From the NCBI GenBank assembly GCA_018296165.2, contig JACKQL020000021.1:682001-746000 (forward strand): DNA of 64,000 nt, in the 5' to 3' direction. The stretch comes from Termitomyces sp. T153. Its lineage: Eukaryota > Basidiomycota > Agaricomycetes > Agaricales > Lyophyllaceae. The translations under genes and the position numbers were made by a program. The notes below the pieces were generated by a model. It saw only the letters and a list, made by a program, of their open reading frames with translations, was not told where the DNA came from and ran no database searches. Every line of letters starts with the position of its first letter. Position 1 is the stretch's first letter. Below are positions 34,889-45,808 of this stretch, one piece after another.

Positions 34889-36439
34889 TTACCAGGCTAG
34901 GCAGTGGCAGTTTGCTAAGGCAGTCCATGCTTTGGAAACTGCACTACAGCTAGCAACAGTTTGTTGCTCTGACCAGCTCTTCATGCTGCACTCTAAGTAG
35001 TGCACTGCAGTCTTGATGCTGTTCTCATAGGCTTTTGCCTCTGAGACAAACTTCTTGACAGTGTTCACTTTGGAAGCTAATCTGCCATTGCATATCAATG
35101 CAATGAGCATGTCAGATGGTATCCTCCCAAAAAACCACTCACAAATTGTGAATTTGTTGGGGAACACAACCATGTTTTGCATATAGTTGAGCAAGGCATC
35201 ATAGAAGCCTTGCACTCCCTCTTCAACTACATACACTACATTGCAGAATGCATCATGGGCATCCTGCATTATTGAGGATTGCACAAATTGATTATACAAT
35301 CTGAGGATTACATCCTCAAACCTCCAGTGGGGCTGTGCCCTATTGACATGGATTACATATCATAGCTACCACTTCAGGGTGCCTGTAGCTAGAAAGTCCA
35401 TGAGGATTAGGACTTTCCTGTGTTCTTGCCCATCACCACTATACTGTGCTACCATGTAGAATATGCAGATGCTCATAAGCCAGTCCTCAAGTTCACTGAA
35501 CTTGGCTGACCCTGCATATGGAGTGATTGTTTTAGGCAGATTACTCTGCCTAAGCTTGGGCCCTTCTGGTATTGCCAGCAAGACTGCAAGCAGTTGCTCC
35601 ATCACTGCTTGTAGACAATCATGCATTGTCTGGCAGTGATATTCATGAGCTTCCTCCACTCCTGGAGTAGCAAAATGTCCACAATGCTGTGGCAGCATTA
35701 AAAACTGCTGTGGCTGTCTCTTGGGCAGGACTATAGTCCTCCCCATACCAGCTCTACACTCCATATCATCTCCATTATCTGATGAACCATTATCTGGTCC
35801 ATCTGAGTCTGGAGGGCCTCCTTCTGAGAGCAGTGATGGCCCATGACCAGGAAAAGGCAGTCCTCCTCCTGGTACTCCACCACCACCTCCTGGACCATGT
35901 GGTCCATGATGTGGCATTGATGGTGGAGTGGCCATGGGATTACTACTAGGTGGCCCCCATCTGGCATCTCCTCCACCCCTTACTTGGTTGCCAGGCCAAT
36001 TTGGAGGAATGTTCTCTCTTAGATCAGCCTGTCACTGACATATCACAGAATTAGCCTTAGGTCCAGCATAGTCATCTCCCATGGGAGAGCAAGACACTTG
36101 CTCTTCCATCTTGATTGGCCTGGTCCATTCTGGAGGAAACTATCCTTCTGGCCAAGCATCATAGGCAGTATTCCCCTGAAACACAACCCCTTGGTTATTG
36201 ATATAGGACTGTCCAAAGTACTTCATGTCACCATTGCAGAATTGCTGCAACACAATTCTATCTTCCCAGGTCAGTGCCCTATGCATAGACCCAGTAGGTC
36301 TACATTGCACCACAGGTTGCTCAACTATAATTACAGACCCAGCCTCTGTGGATGCTAGGTCTGAGACTATGATTGTACCTAACATAGTCTGTCTTTGACA
36401 GTCTACTGCAGCTTGTCTTGCCACATAGTCAAATGGCAT
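34889..36439 (-). pseudogene. Gypsy C gag remnant
   Basis: Frames at 36439-36140, 35935-35366 and 35299-34889 follow one another. The second has a Pro/Gly-rich start (PHHGPHGPGGGGGVPGG), then LPKTITPYAGSAKFSELEDW and a helical core; the third continues with NQFVQSSIMQDAHDAF and ICEWFFGRIPSDML. This Pro/Gly-rich N-terminus plus a helical capsid domain (FxG....E.W pattern) is usual for Gypsy gag in basidiomycetes. Stops between the pieces make it non-functional. Confidence 0.75.
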
Positions 36440-36639
36440 TTCTCCAGGCTGCTATAGTGCCTGCAGTAAGTTCAATGCTTTGTTGACCAGAGATAGTGAG
36501 GGTAAATGATTCCCACTTACAAATAGACAAGGCATTGCAGACAATACCTGTGATCACCATAACTTCTTCCACTGGAGGTAGTCTGTTACCTTCTATGCTA
36601 AAAAGATTATATAAAGTTCCATGAACTTCACCAGGTGGT

Positions 36640-36988
36640 TGTAAGGGCAACCTCCAGAGCAGCGGATTGGAGTTGCGCAGCTAGCAGAGAGGAATCTGAA
36701 GTATATTAGTGGAGTAGACAATGATACAATCAGTAACTAATCACCTAGCAGAGGGAAATCCAAAGAGAACAAGTCTAAAGATCCCCACTGCTTAGTGCAG
36801 CACATCAGCAGGCAGTGGAGGTGTGGGAACTCCTGTACAGATGACTGGAGCTACTCCTAACCCTAGGGCAATGATTGCTGAGGTAATATGGAGAACTCCA
36901 GGGTTCCAGAAAGACTTCTGGAGATGTCAAACAAGCTGTGAAGGTGCTGGAACAAGTTGCAGAGGTTGGAAATAGAAGTCCCCTGACA
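36640..36988 (-). repeat. Gypsy B 3' LTR
   Basis: Plus-strand ends TGTAAGGGCAAC and CCCCTGACA. It is followed at 36989 by a polypurine tract read on the minus strand as AAGGGGGGTGA. It is about 20 bp shorter than its partner: the partner has an extra GCAGTTCTCCAGAGATCCCC-like stretch near 42292. Confidence 0.93.
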
Positions 36989-37014
36989 TCACCCCCCTTC
37001 TAGCATGCAGTGTC

Positions 37015-37377
37015 TCAACATATGGGGTAAAAGAAGTCCCTGATTGTTTGGTCTGCTGGCAAGATAGAGTAGATTCCTTGTATGGCATGCAGGGCCTCTG
37101 GATGTCTCCAGTGGAACTCCTTGACAAGTCCAGGGGCGTGTACGTTATTTTGTGGCTCCCAGGAGATATCCTTGATCCCATAGCCTTTCCACTTCATCTT
37201 GTATTGTAGTTGTCTCTGGAATGAATGGCTATCCAGGATTTCCTCCACCTCATATTCCTTGTTGTTGACCACTACAGAGGGTGGCAGAAGTGGTGGAAGA
37301 TGCTCTGGAATAGGATCCTTAGGGGCTGGAGTTAGTTTGACCACGTTGAACACTAGATGAAGCTGGCACATCCCCAT
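37015..37377 (-). pseudogene. Gypsy B integrase C-terminus with chromodomain
   Basis: The 120-residue frame has MCQLHLVFNVVKLTPAPKDP then NKEYEVEEILDSHSFQRQLQ, YKMKWKGYGIKDISWEPQNN and VHAPGLVKEFHWRHP. The Y-x-V-E-x-I-L-D..Y-x-V-K-W-K-G-Y..S-W-E-P pattern is a chromodomain, which in chromoviruses steers integration to marked chromatin. It is one of the cleanest frames in the element. Confidence 0.9.
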
Positions 37378-37639
37378 GGGGAGCCAGAGTCAATAGGCAA
37401 AGGATCCTACCTGTCGTTCCACTGTGAAAGGCCCCAACTGCTGGTGCAACAGCTTTTTTGAGGGTCAGGTAGTCATAATGTCAGAGGCATCCAGTTAGAC
37501 TTGATCTCTGGGCTGATATTTGTGCTCTGGGGTCCTCCTGTGGTTGTAGTATCATGCCATGTCATCCTTTGCCTTTACCAGCACTGCCCAGGCCTCTTCC
37601 TGCAACCTCTTTATCCAGTCCACAAATTTGTTTACTGCC

Positions 37640-38520
37640 TCATTCTCCAAGGGCCAAGCTCAGGGTTCGAAACCCATGTGCAGATGCCATCCTAAGGTAG
37701 AATGGGGAAAACTGGGTGGATGCATGAATGTGGTTGTTGTATTGGAATTTGGCATCAGGGAGGAGTTTGTCCCAGTCATCTCGGCGTTTGTTGCAAAAGA
37801 GGCAGAGATACTGCTCCAACTCCTGGTTTATGCATTCTTTCTGGCCATCAGACTGTGGGTGGTAGGCGGTAGTGGTGTGGAGCTTCACTCTGAGCAGTTG
37901 GTAGAGCTCCCAGATGAACTCTGCCACGCATTGTGATCACCAATCTGAGACGTAGGCATTGGAGAGGCCATGGAGCTTCCAGACATTCCTCTGGTACAGG
38001 TTTGCAGCATCCATGGCAGAGCAGGTGGTGTGGGTTGGAATGAAGTGTGCTTGCCTTGCTATATAGGTCTACCATCACCATGATCACATCATAACTATGG
38101 GCATTAGGGAGGTCTACAATGAAGTCCGCAGATGCCACACTCCATTGTTCTGCAGGCATGGGTAGTAGGTGTAACTGTCCATAGGGGAGTCAGTGCTGGG
38201 GCTTGGTCTGGAGGCAGAGATTGCAGGTACTAGTGTAGGACCCAATATACTGGGACATCTGGGGCCACCAGTAGTTCCACAATACTAGCTCCAGTGTCTT
38301 CCACTGTCCAGGGTGCTCTGCAATGCAGGAGTTGTAGTGTTGCTCCACAATCCTCCAACAGAGCTCTGGAACATTGGGGACATAGATATAGTCTCAGAAG
38401 GTCAGGATTCTGTCTTGGAGGGCCCATTTGTCCGCATGGACTGCCTTGGCACCAGTGGTATGCCCTGACTTCAGTGTCCAAGCAGCTCACACCAACAGCT
38501 CCTTCTGCTGACCATCCCAA
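37640..38520 (-). pseudogene. Gypsy B integrase remnant
   Basis: Segments at 38520-38230, 38159-37848 and 37927-37640 contain a decayed HHCC region, SADFIVDLPNAHSYDVIMVM then VDLYSKA (first catalytic Asp), and WELYQLLRVKLHTTTAYHPQ then SDGQKECINQELEQYL with the catalytic Glu. This enzyme would insert the element cDNA. Frameshifts separate the pieces. Confidence 0.85.
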
Positions 38521-38699
38521 TTGCCCTGCTGTATGTCCCAGAGAATGTCTGCTTCCACTCCCTCAACAGCAAGACCCTTCATGGCTCAGATTGCAAACAA
38601 CTCAGGGTGGAGGAGCACAATGTTGCTGTTATCCCCTTCTCTCATGCTATGGTCCACTTTCTGGGACAGGGCATCTGGCTTTCCCATACTCTGGCCTAG

Positions 38700-39150
38700 C
38701 TTGTGGTGCAATAAGAAGTTGAAGTTGGCAAGGTAGAGGAACCACCAGGCCTGTTGGCAATTGAGCTTCTTGGCTGTCCAGAAGTATTCAAGGTTCTTGT
38801 GATCTGTTCAGACCTCAAACTTGTGCTGCATGCCCTCCAGGAAATGCTGCTCCTCCTTGAATGACCAGATGATGGCCAGCATCATTTTTTGTCATGGATC
38901 CTGTAGTTCTGCTCCACTGCATTCAGGCTCTTGGAGTAAAAGGCTACCAGATGCCACTTCCCATCCTCCAGAGATTGCTGCAAGAGCACAGCTCCAGTGG
39001 TGAAGTCGGAGCTGTTGGCCTCCACCTGGAAGGGAGAATTGTTGTCCAGGAAGAGGAGGACAGGTCTGGAGGTTATGGCATGCTTGAGAGTGTCAAAGGC
39101 CATCTGCTCTGGAGGTCCCCAACTCCATGGAACATCCTTTCCTATGAGGT
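38700..39150 (-). pseudogene. Gypsy B RNase H remnant
   Basis: Continues from RT with PVLLFLDNNSPFQVEANSSD followed by FTTGAVLLQQSLEDGKWHLV, and AFYSKSLNAVEQNYRIHDKK, then the TDHKNLEYF-like region near 38790. Standard Gypsy RNase H order with a frameshift at the run of T near 38885. Confidence 0.8.
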
Positions 39151-39801
39151 CGAATAGTGGATGGGCATAGTATGAGAAGTCCTGGATGAATCTCTGGTAG
39201 AAGTTTGCAAAACCAAGGAATGCCTGCACCTCCTTCTTGTTCTTGGGCTCTGGCCACTCTGCCATGCCTGCTACCTTCACTGGGTCCATCTCCACAGTTC
39301 CATGCAATATGATCAGGCTAAGGTACTTGATCTGAGTTTGTAGCTTGGAGATGAGGGGGAGAGGGTAACAGTTCTTCACCATTATGGCATTGAGTACCCA
39401 GTAGTCCTGGACCAGTCAGGAGGAGCCATTTTTCTTTTTGATGAAGAAGACCAGAGAAGCCATTGGAGACTTGGACAGGTGGATGCAATTAGAGTCCAGG
39501 TTCTCCTGCAGGAATGCATCAAGCTTGTCCTGTTCCTAGGGTGTGAGCAGGTAGACCTTACAGCTAGAGGGTGCAGAGTCAGGTAGCAGTTCAATGGCAT
39601 GGTCCCACCTCTTGCACTCCAGAAGCAAGTCAAATGAAGCTTTGGAGAACACATCCTTGAATGCATAAAAATAGGGGGGTACCACATCCTGGAACTCTCA
39701 AGGCATGGCATTAGCAGTGAATGCCTGGGCCAGCCATTAAGACATGGTCTGGCTAGCCCAGATCTCTGTGATAGAGGGCAGTGGGTGTATGGTAGTAGCA
39801 T
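39150..39801 (-). pseudogene. Gypsy B reverse transcriptase, catalytic core deleted
   Basis: The N-terminal RT region is readable in mixed frames (FVVFIKKKNGSS-like, [18 protein letters not shown]). At about 39345 it jumps directly to TQIKYLSLIILHGTVEMDPV, so the palm blocks including YLDD are missing, an estimated 300 nt or more. C-terminal blocks WPEPKNKKEVQAFLGFANFY follow. Confidence 0.85.
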
Positions 39802-40132
39802 AAATTCAATCCCCCACTTCTACTGCTTCATCTAGGAGCTCTTGCTCACATATGCTACCAAACTCCCCTCCACGCTCCTCCTCCAGGGCTCTGCTGTTGC
39901 TCTGATTGTCCTTGTAGACAGCCTCTCTATGAGGGAACACTAGAGGAGGAGGATCCAGGAGGTCTAGATCTGCCAAGAGGAGAGGGCTGGTGTGACATGC
40001 ATGGATGGCTGCATGCTCTTAAACTTGGGTCCGGCACTCTGCTCTGTCCTCTGCAGCACAAGCAGAACACTTCTGGGGGCACCTGCTTATGGTTACCTCC
40101 CCTTTGGTCCAATTGACCTCAGGGTTGTGCTC

Positions 40133-40468
40133 CTAGAGCCACGTGAAACTAAGGATCATATCTTGCCTTTCCAAGATGGTGACAGCAAATATGGTGCACT
40201 CCATGTAGTTCCAATAATGGAGAACCAGATCAACCACAGAGTTGATGGTGCCTGCTTTATTAGGCATTCCATCGATGTTGTAGACAGGAATGGGCTTGGG
40301 GAGGGGCTGCATGGTCAGGCCATGGCATTTGACAAACTCTGAGTCCAGGAACAGTCCTGTTGCTCTGCTATCCAGAAGAGCTGTGACTCTGCAGGTTTGC
40401 TGAGTGTCTGTCATCTCAATCTCCACATCAAGGTGCAGGGAGTTGGTGGATGTGGCAGAGGCCATCAC
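40133..40468 (-). pseudogene. Gypsy B aspartic protease, active-site Gly replaced
   Basis: The frame contains VTALLDSRATGLFLDSEFV, then PVYNIDGMPNKAGTI, VDLVLHYWNYMECTIFAVT and LERQDMILSFTWL. The active-site triplet expected as D-S-G is D-S-R. The codon pair is AGC AGA; AGC GGA would contain a CpG, so this change fits CpG decay. Length and order match retropepsins between gag and reverse transcriptase. Confidence 0.85.
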
Positions 40469-40699
40469 ATACTGTTAGGGCATTTGATGTGCCCAAGTGG
40501 GACCATGCTGACAGACCTTCAGAGGTGTCAAGGAGCTTGACAGGGGCTCTGGAGTTAGTGTTTGTATGTCTGAAGGGGGGCATTGAGGTTCTTCTGTCTC
40601 AGAATGAAGGGTGTCAGAAAAGGCAGTTTCATTTTCTATTGACAGACATGAGAACCTGTTAGCACCCAGTGACAGAGGTGTACACCTCATCCGTTGCTC

Positions 40700-41925
40700 A
40701 ACTAAAAATCCCCCTCCAGCTCCAGAGGTGAGGCACATGCACTGATCTCCTCCAGGGTCAACTCTAGTGTAGGCCCATCCAGCAATAGAGCTCTAGCAGC
40801 ATCCTTTGTGGCCAGCAGCTGCAGGAGGAGTTCCTCCTGCTCTGCCATGGAAAGGTAGTGTACCTCCATGCCCAGGGGGCAGTGCCATGCAAAGTGCCTA
40901 GGCTTCTGGCATCTCTGGCACAGCGGCAGGGCAGTGCAGAGCTGCCTGGTGGCATCCACATTCATGAAAATCTCCAGCAGCAGGAGGTGTGCTGCAGGGA
41001 TAGCTGAAGTAAAGGCCAGCATTGGATGGGCAGGTGCAGGGTGGTGGAGATTGCTGATCAGAGCTGGGCATAGCACAGAATGGAGGTGGCGGAGCTCCCT
41101 CCAGATCTCCATGAGCTGCCATTGGTCCCAGACCATCTCATACCATGATGCAATCTTTTCATCATTGGGGCAACCCTCCACCAGATTGTCAATGCATTCC
41201 ACCAGTGTAGGGTGCAAGCCATCCTGTAAAGTAAGGCATAGTTGGAGGCTATCGGAGTAAGGTGCCTGCGCTAACAGAGCCCAGAATGAGTCAATGTACT
41301 CATCTAGTGTATGCTTCCCTTGTCCATACTGCTCTCTATCACATAGCATCAAGGCTGTAGTCTTGGCAGGGTCTAATGGCAAAAACTCTGCATAGAAGTC
41401 CTTCTCAAAGGCAGCCCAGTCTGGAAAGCTTCCATCACCTCCAGAGCAGTGGAAGACTCACAGCATGTATATAGAGGCATATCTGGTCTTCATGTATTAC
41501 AGCACCCAGGCAATTTTCAATGTGTCAGAGTCAAAGGCATCCCTACTGAGGTGGATATAGGTGAGGCAGGACTGCAGAGATTGCTTCCTACTGGAGCAAG
41601 CACTGTTGTACACATCTGGTAGCATGGGATGCAGAATGTATGGCCATAAGGTCACTGGAGCTGCAGAGATGGGTGCAGATGTGGTTGGGGCTGGTTCTGC
41701 AGCTGCAGGAGGGGCAGAGTTAGGGGGTAGGCATCTGAGCAGTGCCTGGAGGGATTGGGAGATAAGATCAGTTGTTTGATGGAGAGTAGAGAGTTCAGTA
41801 GTATGGTGGGTGAGAGATAATTGTGTTAATTGCACCTGAGTTTCTAGGTGAAGCAGGCAAGTCCAGGCTTTGTCCTGCAGGGCCAGGGCCTCCAAGGGTG
41901 TGGCTGGGTTGGCAAGCTGAGACAT
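40700..41925 (-). pseudogene. Gypsy B gag remnant
   Basis: Frames at 41925-41497 and 41382-40702 give the best gag of this family: helical N-terminus with LTQLSLTHHTTELSTLH, the LPDVYNSACSSRKQSLQSCL region, then DPAKTTALMLCDREQYGQGK, TLDEYIDSFWALL, NDEKIASWYEMVWDQWQLME and the zinc knuckle CQRCQKPRHFAWHC near 40880-40925, followed by LGMEVHYLSMAEQEELLLQLL. A gap with a frame change near 41390-41500 breaks it. The protein forms the capsid. Confidence 0.85.
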
Positions 41926-42031
41926 AGAACTCTGCGGTGTCTAGTCCTAGTGGGGAAGTGATGGGTAGTGGCTTAGAGGTTTCTTATGGCTATGAGAGGC
42001 TCTCAGACCAGTTTGAGAAGACTTGTTCTGC

Positions 42032-42400
42032 TGTAAGGGCAACCTCCAGAGCAGTGGATCAGAGCTGCGCAGCTAGCAGAGGGGAATCCAAAGTATATTA
42101 GTGGAGTAGACAATGATACAATCTGTAACTAATTACCTAGCAGAGGGGAATCTGAAGAGAACAAGTCCAAGGATCCCTGCTACTCAGTGTGGCACATCAG
42201 CAGGCAGTGGAGGCATGGAAACTACTGTACAGATGACTGGAGCTACTCCTAACCCTAGAGCAATGATTGCTGAGGTAATATGGAGAACTCCGCAGTTCTC
42301 CAGAGATCCCCAGGGTTCCAGAAAGAGCCCTGGAGATGTTGAACAAGCTGCAGAGGTGCTGTAACAAGTTGTGGAGGTTGGAAATAGAAGGCCCCTGACA
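42032..42400 (-). repeat. Gypsy B 5' LTR
   Basis: Starts on the minus strand at 42400 with TGTCAGGGGCC and ends GTTGCCCTTACA at 42032. The primer region AGAACAAGTC follows at 42029-42020 and pairs with GACTTGTTCT of the LTR (42167-42158). Confidence 0.93.
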
Positions 42401-42405
42401 GTGGT

Positions 42406-43200
42406 TGGGATGATTCCCTCACCCAGCAACTGCTGAATTGCTATGTGCTTAGCTACTCAGGTGGCTAAGTGTTGCTGAATTGAAGTCTTAGAAACCTCAA
42501 CCTGGTTCTGCCACAGTCCAACACCCTCCTGTGGAGGATGTCATCTGTATTCACTTCACCATCTATATTCAAGGTGTCTCCAACATCCTCTGGAATTGTC
42601 TCAATGAATGCTGATGGTCCCACTGCACATAAGCCTGACAAACTCCAGCTTGCAATTGAACAGGCTGGCAGGCCCAGTAAGAAGCATCTTTTACACTCCT
42701 TAGCAGTGTAATCACCATTGAAGAGTCCATATGACCTCCCACAGCCTCTGGGATGGATCTCAGACCTTCCACTTGCAGTGCAGTAGGTGCATATAAGGGG
42801 TTTTCCCCTTTGCCCACCATCAATGCTGCACTCTCCAGCTCTACTGTCAGGTACATCTGCATAGAGGGCCTTCAAGTGCCCTCTATAGTGAGGCTCATTG
42901 GACCACCCAAGGGTGGTTGAACAGGAGTAGCTGCTAGCAGCCCTCCTGGCATCACTCAACTCTCTCCCCACACCATGGTGTGATGTGGCAGGATCCAATG
43001 GTTCATGTGGACTAGTTTGCAATGCTCTGGTTTGGACCTCAACCCAAACACCTGACCTTTCATGGTCACCACCATGCCCATTGCAGAAGGTGAATGTTGA
43101 AATTTTAATGTTCTGACTGTAACTTGTGGCAGTGAATTTCTTTTTGGAAGTTCAGCTTCTTGCTTTGCAAACAAGTAAACACTTGTTTGACTTAAAAGAA
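42406..43200 (-). other. Gypsy C 5' leader / N-terminal gag region
   Basis: Internal sequence between the Gypsy C LTR and the Gypsy B insertion. On the minus strand a broken frame can be followed with SLPQVTVRTLKFQHSP, GMVVTMKGQVFGLRSK, LESAALMVGKGENPLYAPTA and VEGLRSIPEAVGGHMDSS. The same peptides recur in the short derivative at 60.9-62.1 kb, so this segment was coding or conserved in the family. Its function is unknown to me. A 185-residue frame (43022-42465) overlaps in another register and is probably not the ancestral one. Confidence 0.6.
43182..43200 (-). other. Gypsy C primer-binding region, complementary to its LTR
   Basis: Just inside the LTR the minus strand reads TTCTTTTAAGTCAAACAAG. 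Its TAAGTCAAA (43186-43194) is the reverse complement of TTTGACTTA inside the same LTR (43247-43255). This nine-base fold-back suggests Tf1-like self-priming in a second, unrelated family. Confidence 0.45.
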
Positions 43201-43418
43201 TGTAATGTTTCTGTTATGGGTTGTGCAGCTTATGATTCACACCTCATAAGTCAAAACCAGTTGATTGATCTTGTCTATGAAGTATGAAGTAAGGTGCTGC
43301 TTTATGTAATTATAGTATGAGTATTTAGAGGTAGGATCATGTGATGCTACTGAATAATAATAAGTACACTAATATTATACACTATGCAATATAGAGAGGT
43401 AACAGGCACTCCATTACA
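43201..43418 (-). repeat. Gypsy C 5' LTR, 218 bp
   Basis: On the minus strand it runs from TGTAATGGAGTG at 43418 to GAAACATTACA at 43201, with TG..CA ends. It matches the LTRs at 59570-60857 and 61699-61919. It abuts the Helitron helicase codons at 43419. Confidence 0.88.
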
Positions 43419-43790
43419 TCCTGTCATGCTGCTTAGGAATCTGAATACAACTAAAGGACTTTGCAATGGGACAAGAATGATTGTCACTCACATCAGGACC
43501 AGAGTTCTCAGCTATCAGATCATCAGTGGGGATGCCAAGTTTGCAGGATCAATTGTTTTGATTGCAAGAATCAACATGGATGTCTCTAAAGAGGATTTGC
43601 CAATTCCATTGCACTAAAGAGAATTCCCAGTTTGATTGGCCTTTGCTATAACAATCAACAAGTCTCAGGGTCAATCAGTCAAGCATGTTGGATTGGACCT
43701 TTGATCAGGAGTTTTTGCACATGGCAAACTTTATGTTGCACTTTCTTGGTACACATCAGGAGATATTGAATACAAGGACCTAAATAAACA
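43419..43790 (+). pseudogene. Helitron helicase, C-terminal part beyond the nested block
   Basis: The frame gives PVMLLRNLNTTKGLCNGTRM, then RVLSYQIISGDAKFAGSIV, LIARINMDVSKEDLPIPLH and, after a frame change, AITINKSQGQSVKHVGLDL and KLYVALSW, the C-terminal motifs V and VI of Pif1-like helicases in Helitrons. It is the missing end of the protein that breaks off at about 32120. The left edge coincides exactly with the Gypsy C LTR end at 43418. Confidence 0.9.
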
Positions 43791-43940
43791 AAGTGAGGTT
43801 GGGTCTGGATCTTAGCATTGTATGATCAAATACAAAGACCTAACTGAACAAAGTGAGGTTGAGTCTGGATCTTAGCATTAAATTATCAAATGCAAAGACC
43901 TAACTGAACAAAGTGAGGTTGGATCTGGGACTTAGCAAGA
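43771..43940 (+). repeat. Three tandem copies of a 60-bp unit
   Basis: Units start at 43771, 43831 and 43891 (TACAAGGACCTAA, TACAAAGACCTAA, TGCAAAGACCTAA), each running through AACAAAGTGAGGTTG and TCTGG..CTTAGCA. The array directly follows the last helicase codons of the Helitron (GDIEYKDL). A related sequence lies in reverse orientation at about 59400-59490. Confidence 0.92.
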
Positions 43941-45465
43941 GCTACAGGTGCATTCCAAAAGCATGGACCATAGCTTATTTACTTACATTTGGCAGTGCCC
44001 TATTTACTTGCTATACATAAACACAACTCATCAGCAGATCTACAAGGTCACTTGTTGCAGCTAGTCCCTGCCATGATTTGAGAATGAAGATTATGTTCTA
44101 TTGACAAGTGCACATATACACTCTTGATGTGCATTTGCAAAGAACAGGTTCATCAACTTGGTAATAATAATGAAGACTGTTTTACTTATCAAGGCCAAGG
44201 TCACAAACACAGGTCATGCAGCCTAGGCTATGCAGGGCATTCACAAGTTGCTTAATATGTTCTACAAATCACTCATGATTTCAAAACTGACCAATAATGC
44301 TCATAAATGGTTCATGGCACCACTACAACTTGTTCTAGCACAGTTCCAGAATGCAACTTGTCAAGTACCATGTTAATTTCTGAGACTTTGTGGCTTGAGA
44401 CAATTGAAACAATGGCTCCCTACAGATAATATTCAAGATATGAAGCCTAGAAAAATTGAGAATATGAACTGTGGTATGATCAAGAATGGCTTTGAGATCT
44501 TCCTTTGAGCAGTATTGTGGAGTAACAACTTTGCACTGGTTATATCTCTATTCTTCTCCTGAAATCTGATATCATGCTGATGCAATTTTGAGAGTTCAGC
44601 TGTGTTCTTCAAACTCAGCAAGATCTCCAATTCACAAAGATATTCAGGCTTTTAGTTACACTAACTTGACTCAATAGAATGTAGTTAATGAATAAGATTT
44701 TATTTGATTTGGTTCACAAGAAAGACCAGATCAGACTTGTTAAGTGGGGTTCATTTGAAATTTTTCAAACAAAATAATAAACCCAAAGCTTCTATTATAG
44801 TTGTGAGCCTAAGACAACTGCTCCCTGGGGTTATCCAAGCCATAGTATGTAGAATGCCTGCCTTTTCCCCTTGAAATCTCTCCCCTCTTATAGTTCCTTG
44901 TCTGCACATGGACCATGGCATATCTGCATGTTTTTGTGGATGATCAGGTATGTGATAGGCTGGTCTATCATAGGCTGGTCGTTAGCACTATTCCTGCCTA
45001 ATTTTGGTCCTTTCTCCCCTTGCCTTCTCTTCCTACTGTTTCTCCTTACTTTATAGATTTTACCTGATACAAGATATGAGTTTTCTGAGCAGTTGGTTAT
45101 AGGGAACATCATTTCTCTGAGGGTTTTGAGGAAGTTCTCAAAGAATAGATGCTTGGGTAGGCAGGTAGCTGGACCTGCCAAGCACAGCCACCCATTGGCA
45201 ATCAGTGCATGATCTCATCTTTATTCTATGCTTCCCTCATCCTTAGCTGCTCATTTCTGGTTGCTTTTTAGCTGGGCCTTTGGATTTATTGGTGTTTTAC
45301 ATTCAGTACATGCTTGATGCCTAAGGTTTTCAGCATTTCCTGACTTATGGTTTTCAGTCAGTTTTTGGTTATATTGAGCACACATCACTATGTAACACTT
45401 CTTGCCTGTCTCATAGTACAAGACAGACATATCAATGCACTCATCAAATTGTATGAGAGGGTGTC
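43941..45465. other. Unassigned sequence after the Helitron
   Basis: No confident gene. Short minus-strand frames at 44433-44630 and 44888-45181 have no motif I recognise. A doubled ATAGGCTGGTC lies at about 44955-44980. It may include the Helitron 3' end, but I cannot place a CTRR terminus with hairpin. Confidence 0.4.
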
Positions 45466-45808
45466 TGTAAGGGCAACCTCTGGGAGTGGCAGCTCAATCA
45501 CACAGCTAGTAGAAGGGAATCCAAAGTATATTAGCAAGGTAGTTGACAACACAAATCACCTAGCAGAGGAGAAATGAACAAGTCTAAGAATCCCCACTGC
45601 TTGGTGTGGCACATCAGCAAGTGGTGAAGGCATGGGAACAACTGTATAGAAGGCCAGAGCTAGCCCTAACCCTAGGGAGGTGCTTGACAAGGAACTATGG
45701 GAAGTTCTGAGGGTCTCTAGAGATCTCTGAGGGTCTGGAACAAGCAGCGGAGATTGCTGTAGAGGTTGGAAATGGAAGTCAGAGGTTGGAAATGGAAGTC
45801 TCCTAACA
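45466..45808 (-). repeat. Gypsy D 3' LTR with internal 20-bp duplication
   Basis: Plus-strand ends TGTAAGGGCAACC and TCCTAACA (decayed CCTGACA). AGAGGTTGGAAATGGAAGTC is present twice at 45761-45780 and 45781-45800. A polypurine tract (minus strand AGGGGGGGGTGA) follows at 45809. Confidence 0.88.

Larger units (their letters stand above)
32130..36634 (-). mobile_element. Gypsy C, pol and gag side (left of nested Gypsy B)
   Basis: A Gypsy element on the minus strand that begins at the LTR 43201-43418, is interrupted by Gypsy B, and continues here through gag (36439-34889), a protease/linker region (about 34800-34300), reverse transcriptase (34288-32910), RNase H (32903-32568) and the start of the integrase region (about 32250-32130). 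There it breaks off without integrase core or 3' LTR, adjoining the Helitron helicase. Inserted into the Helitron with loss of its 3' end. Low CpG. Confidence 0.85.
36640..42400 (-). mobile_element. Gypsy B, full length with both LTRs and GTGGT TSD
   Basis: A 5.76-kb chromovirus-type Gypsy. LTRs lie at 36640-36988 and 42032-42400, and the 5-bp duplication GTGGT at 36635-36639 and 42401-42405. It was inserted into the leader of Gypsy C; reading across the duplication restores the order seen in the 61.6-kb relative. Minus-strand order: gag, protease, reverse transcriptase, RNase H, integrase, chromodomain. It is dead, with stops, a reverse transcriptase deletion and a mutated protease site. Confidence 0.95.

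Noticed and set aside
42465..43022. 185-residue open frame in Gypsy C leader, with some Cys
   Set aside because: The register conserved between Gypsy C and the 60-62 kb derivative is another one (MKGQVFGLR, MVGKGENPLY), so this long frame is probably accidental.
43771..43940. CRISPR-like array (regular 60-bp period)
   Set aside because: Repeats are contiguous without unique spacers, begin within Helitron coding sequence, and the genome is fungal.
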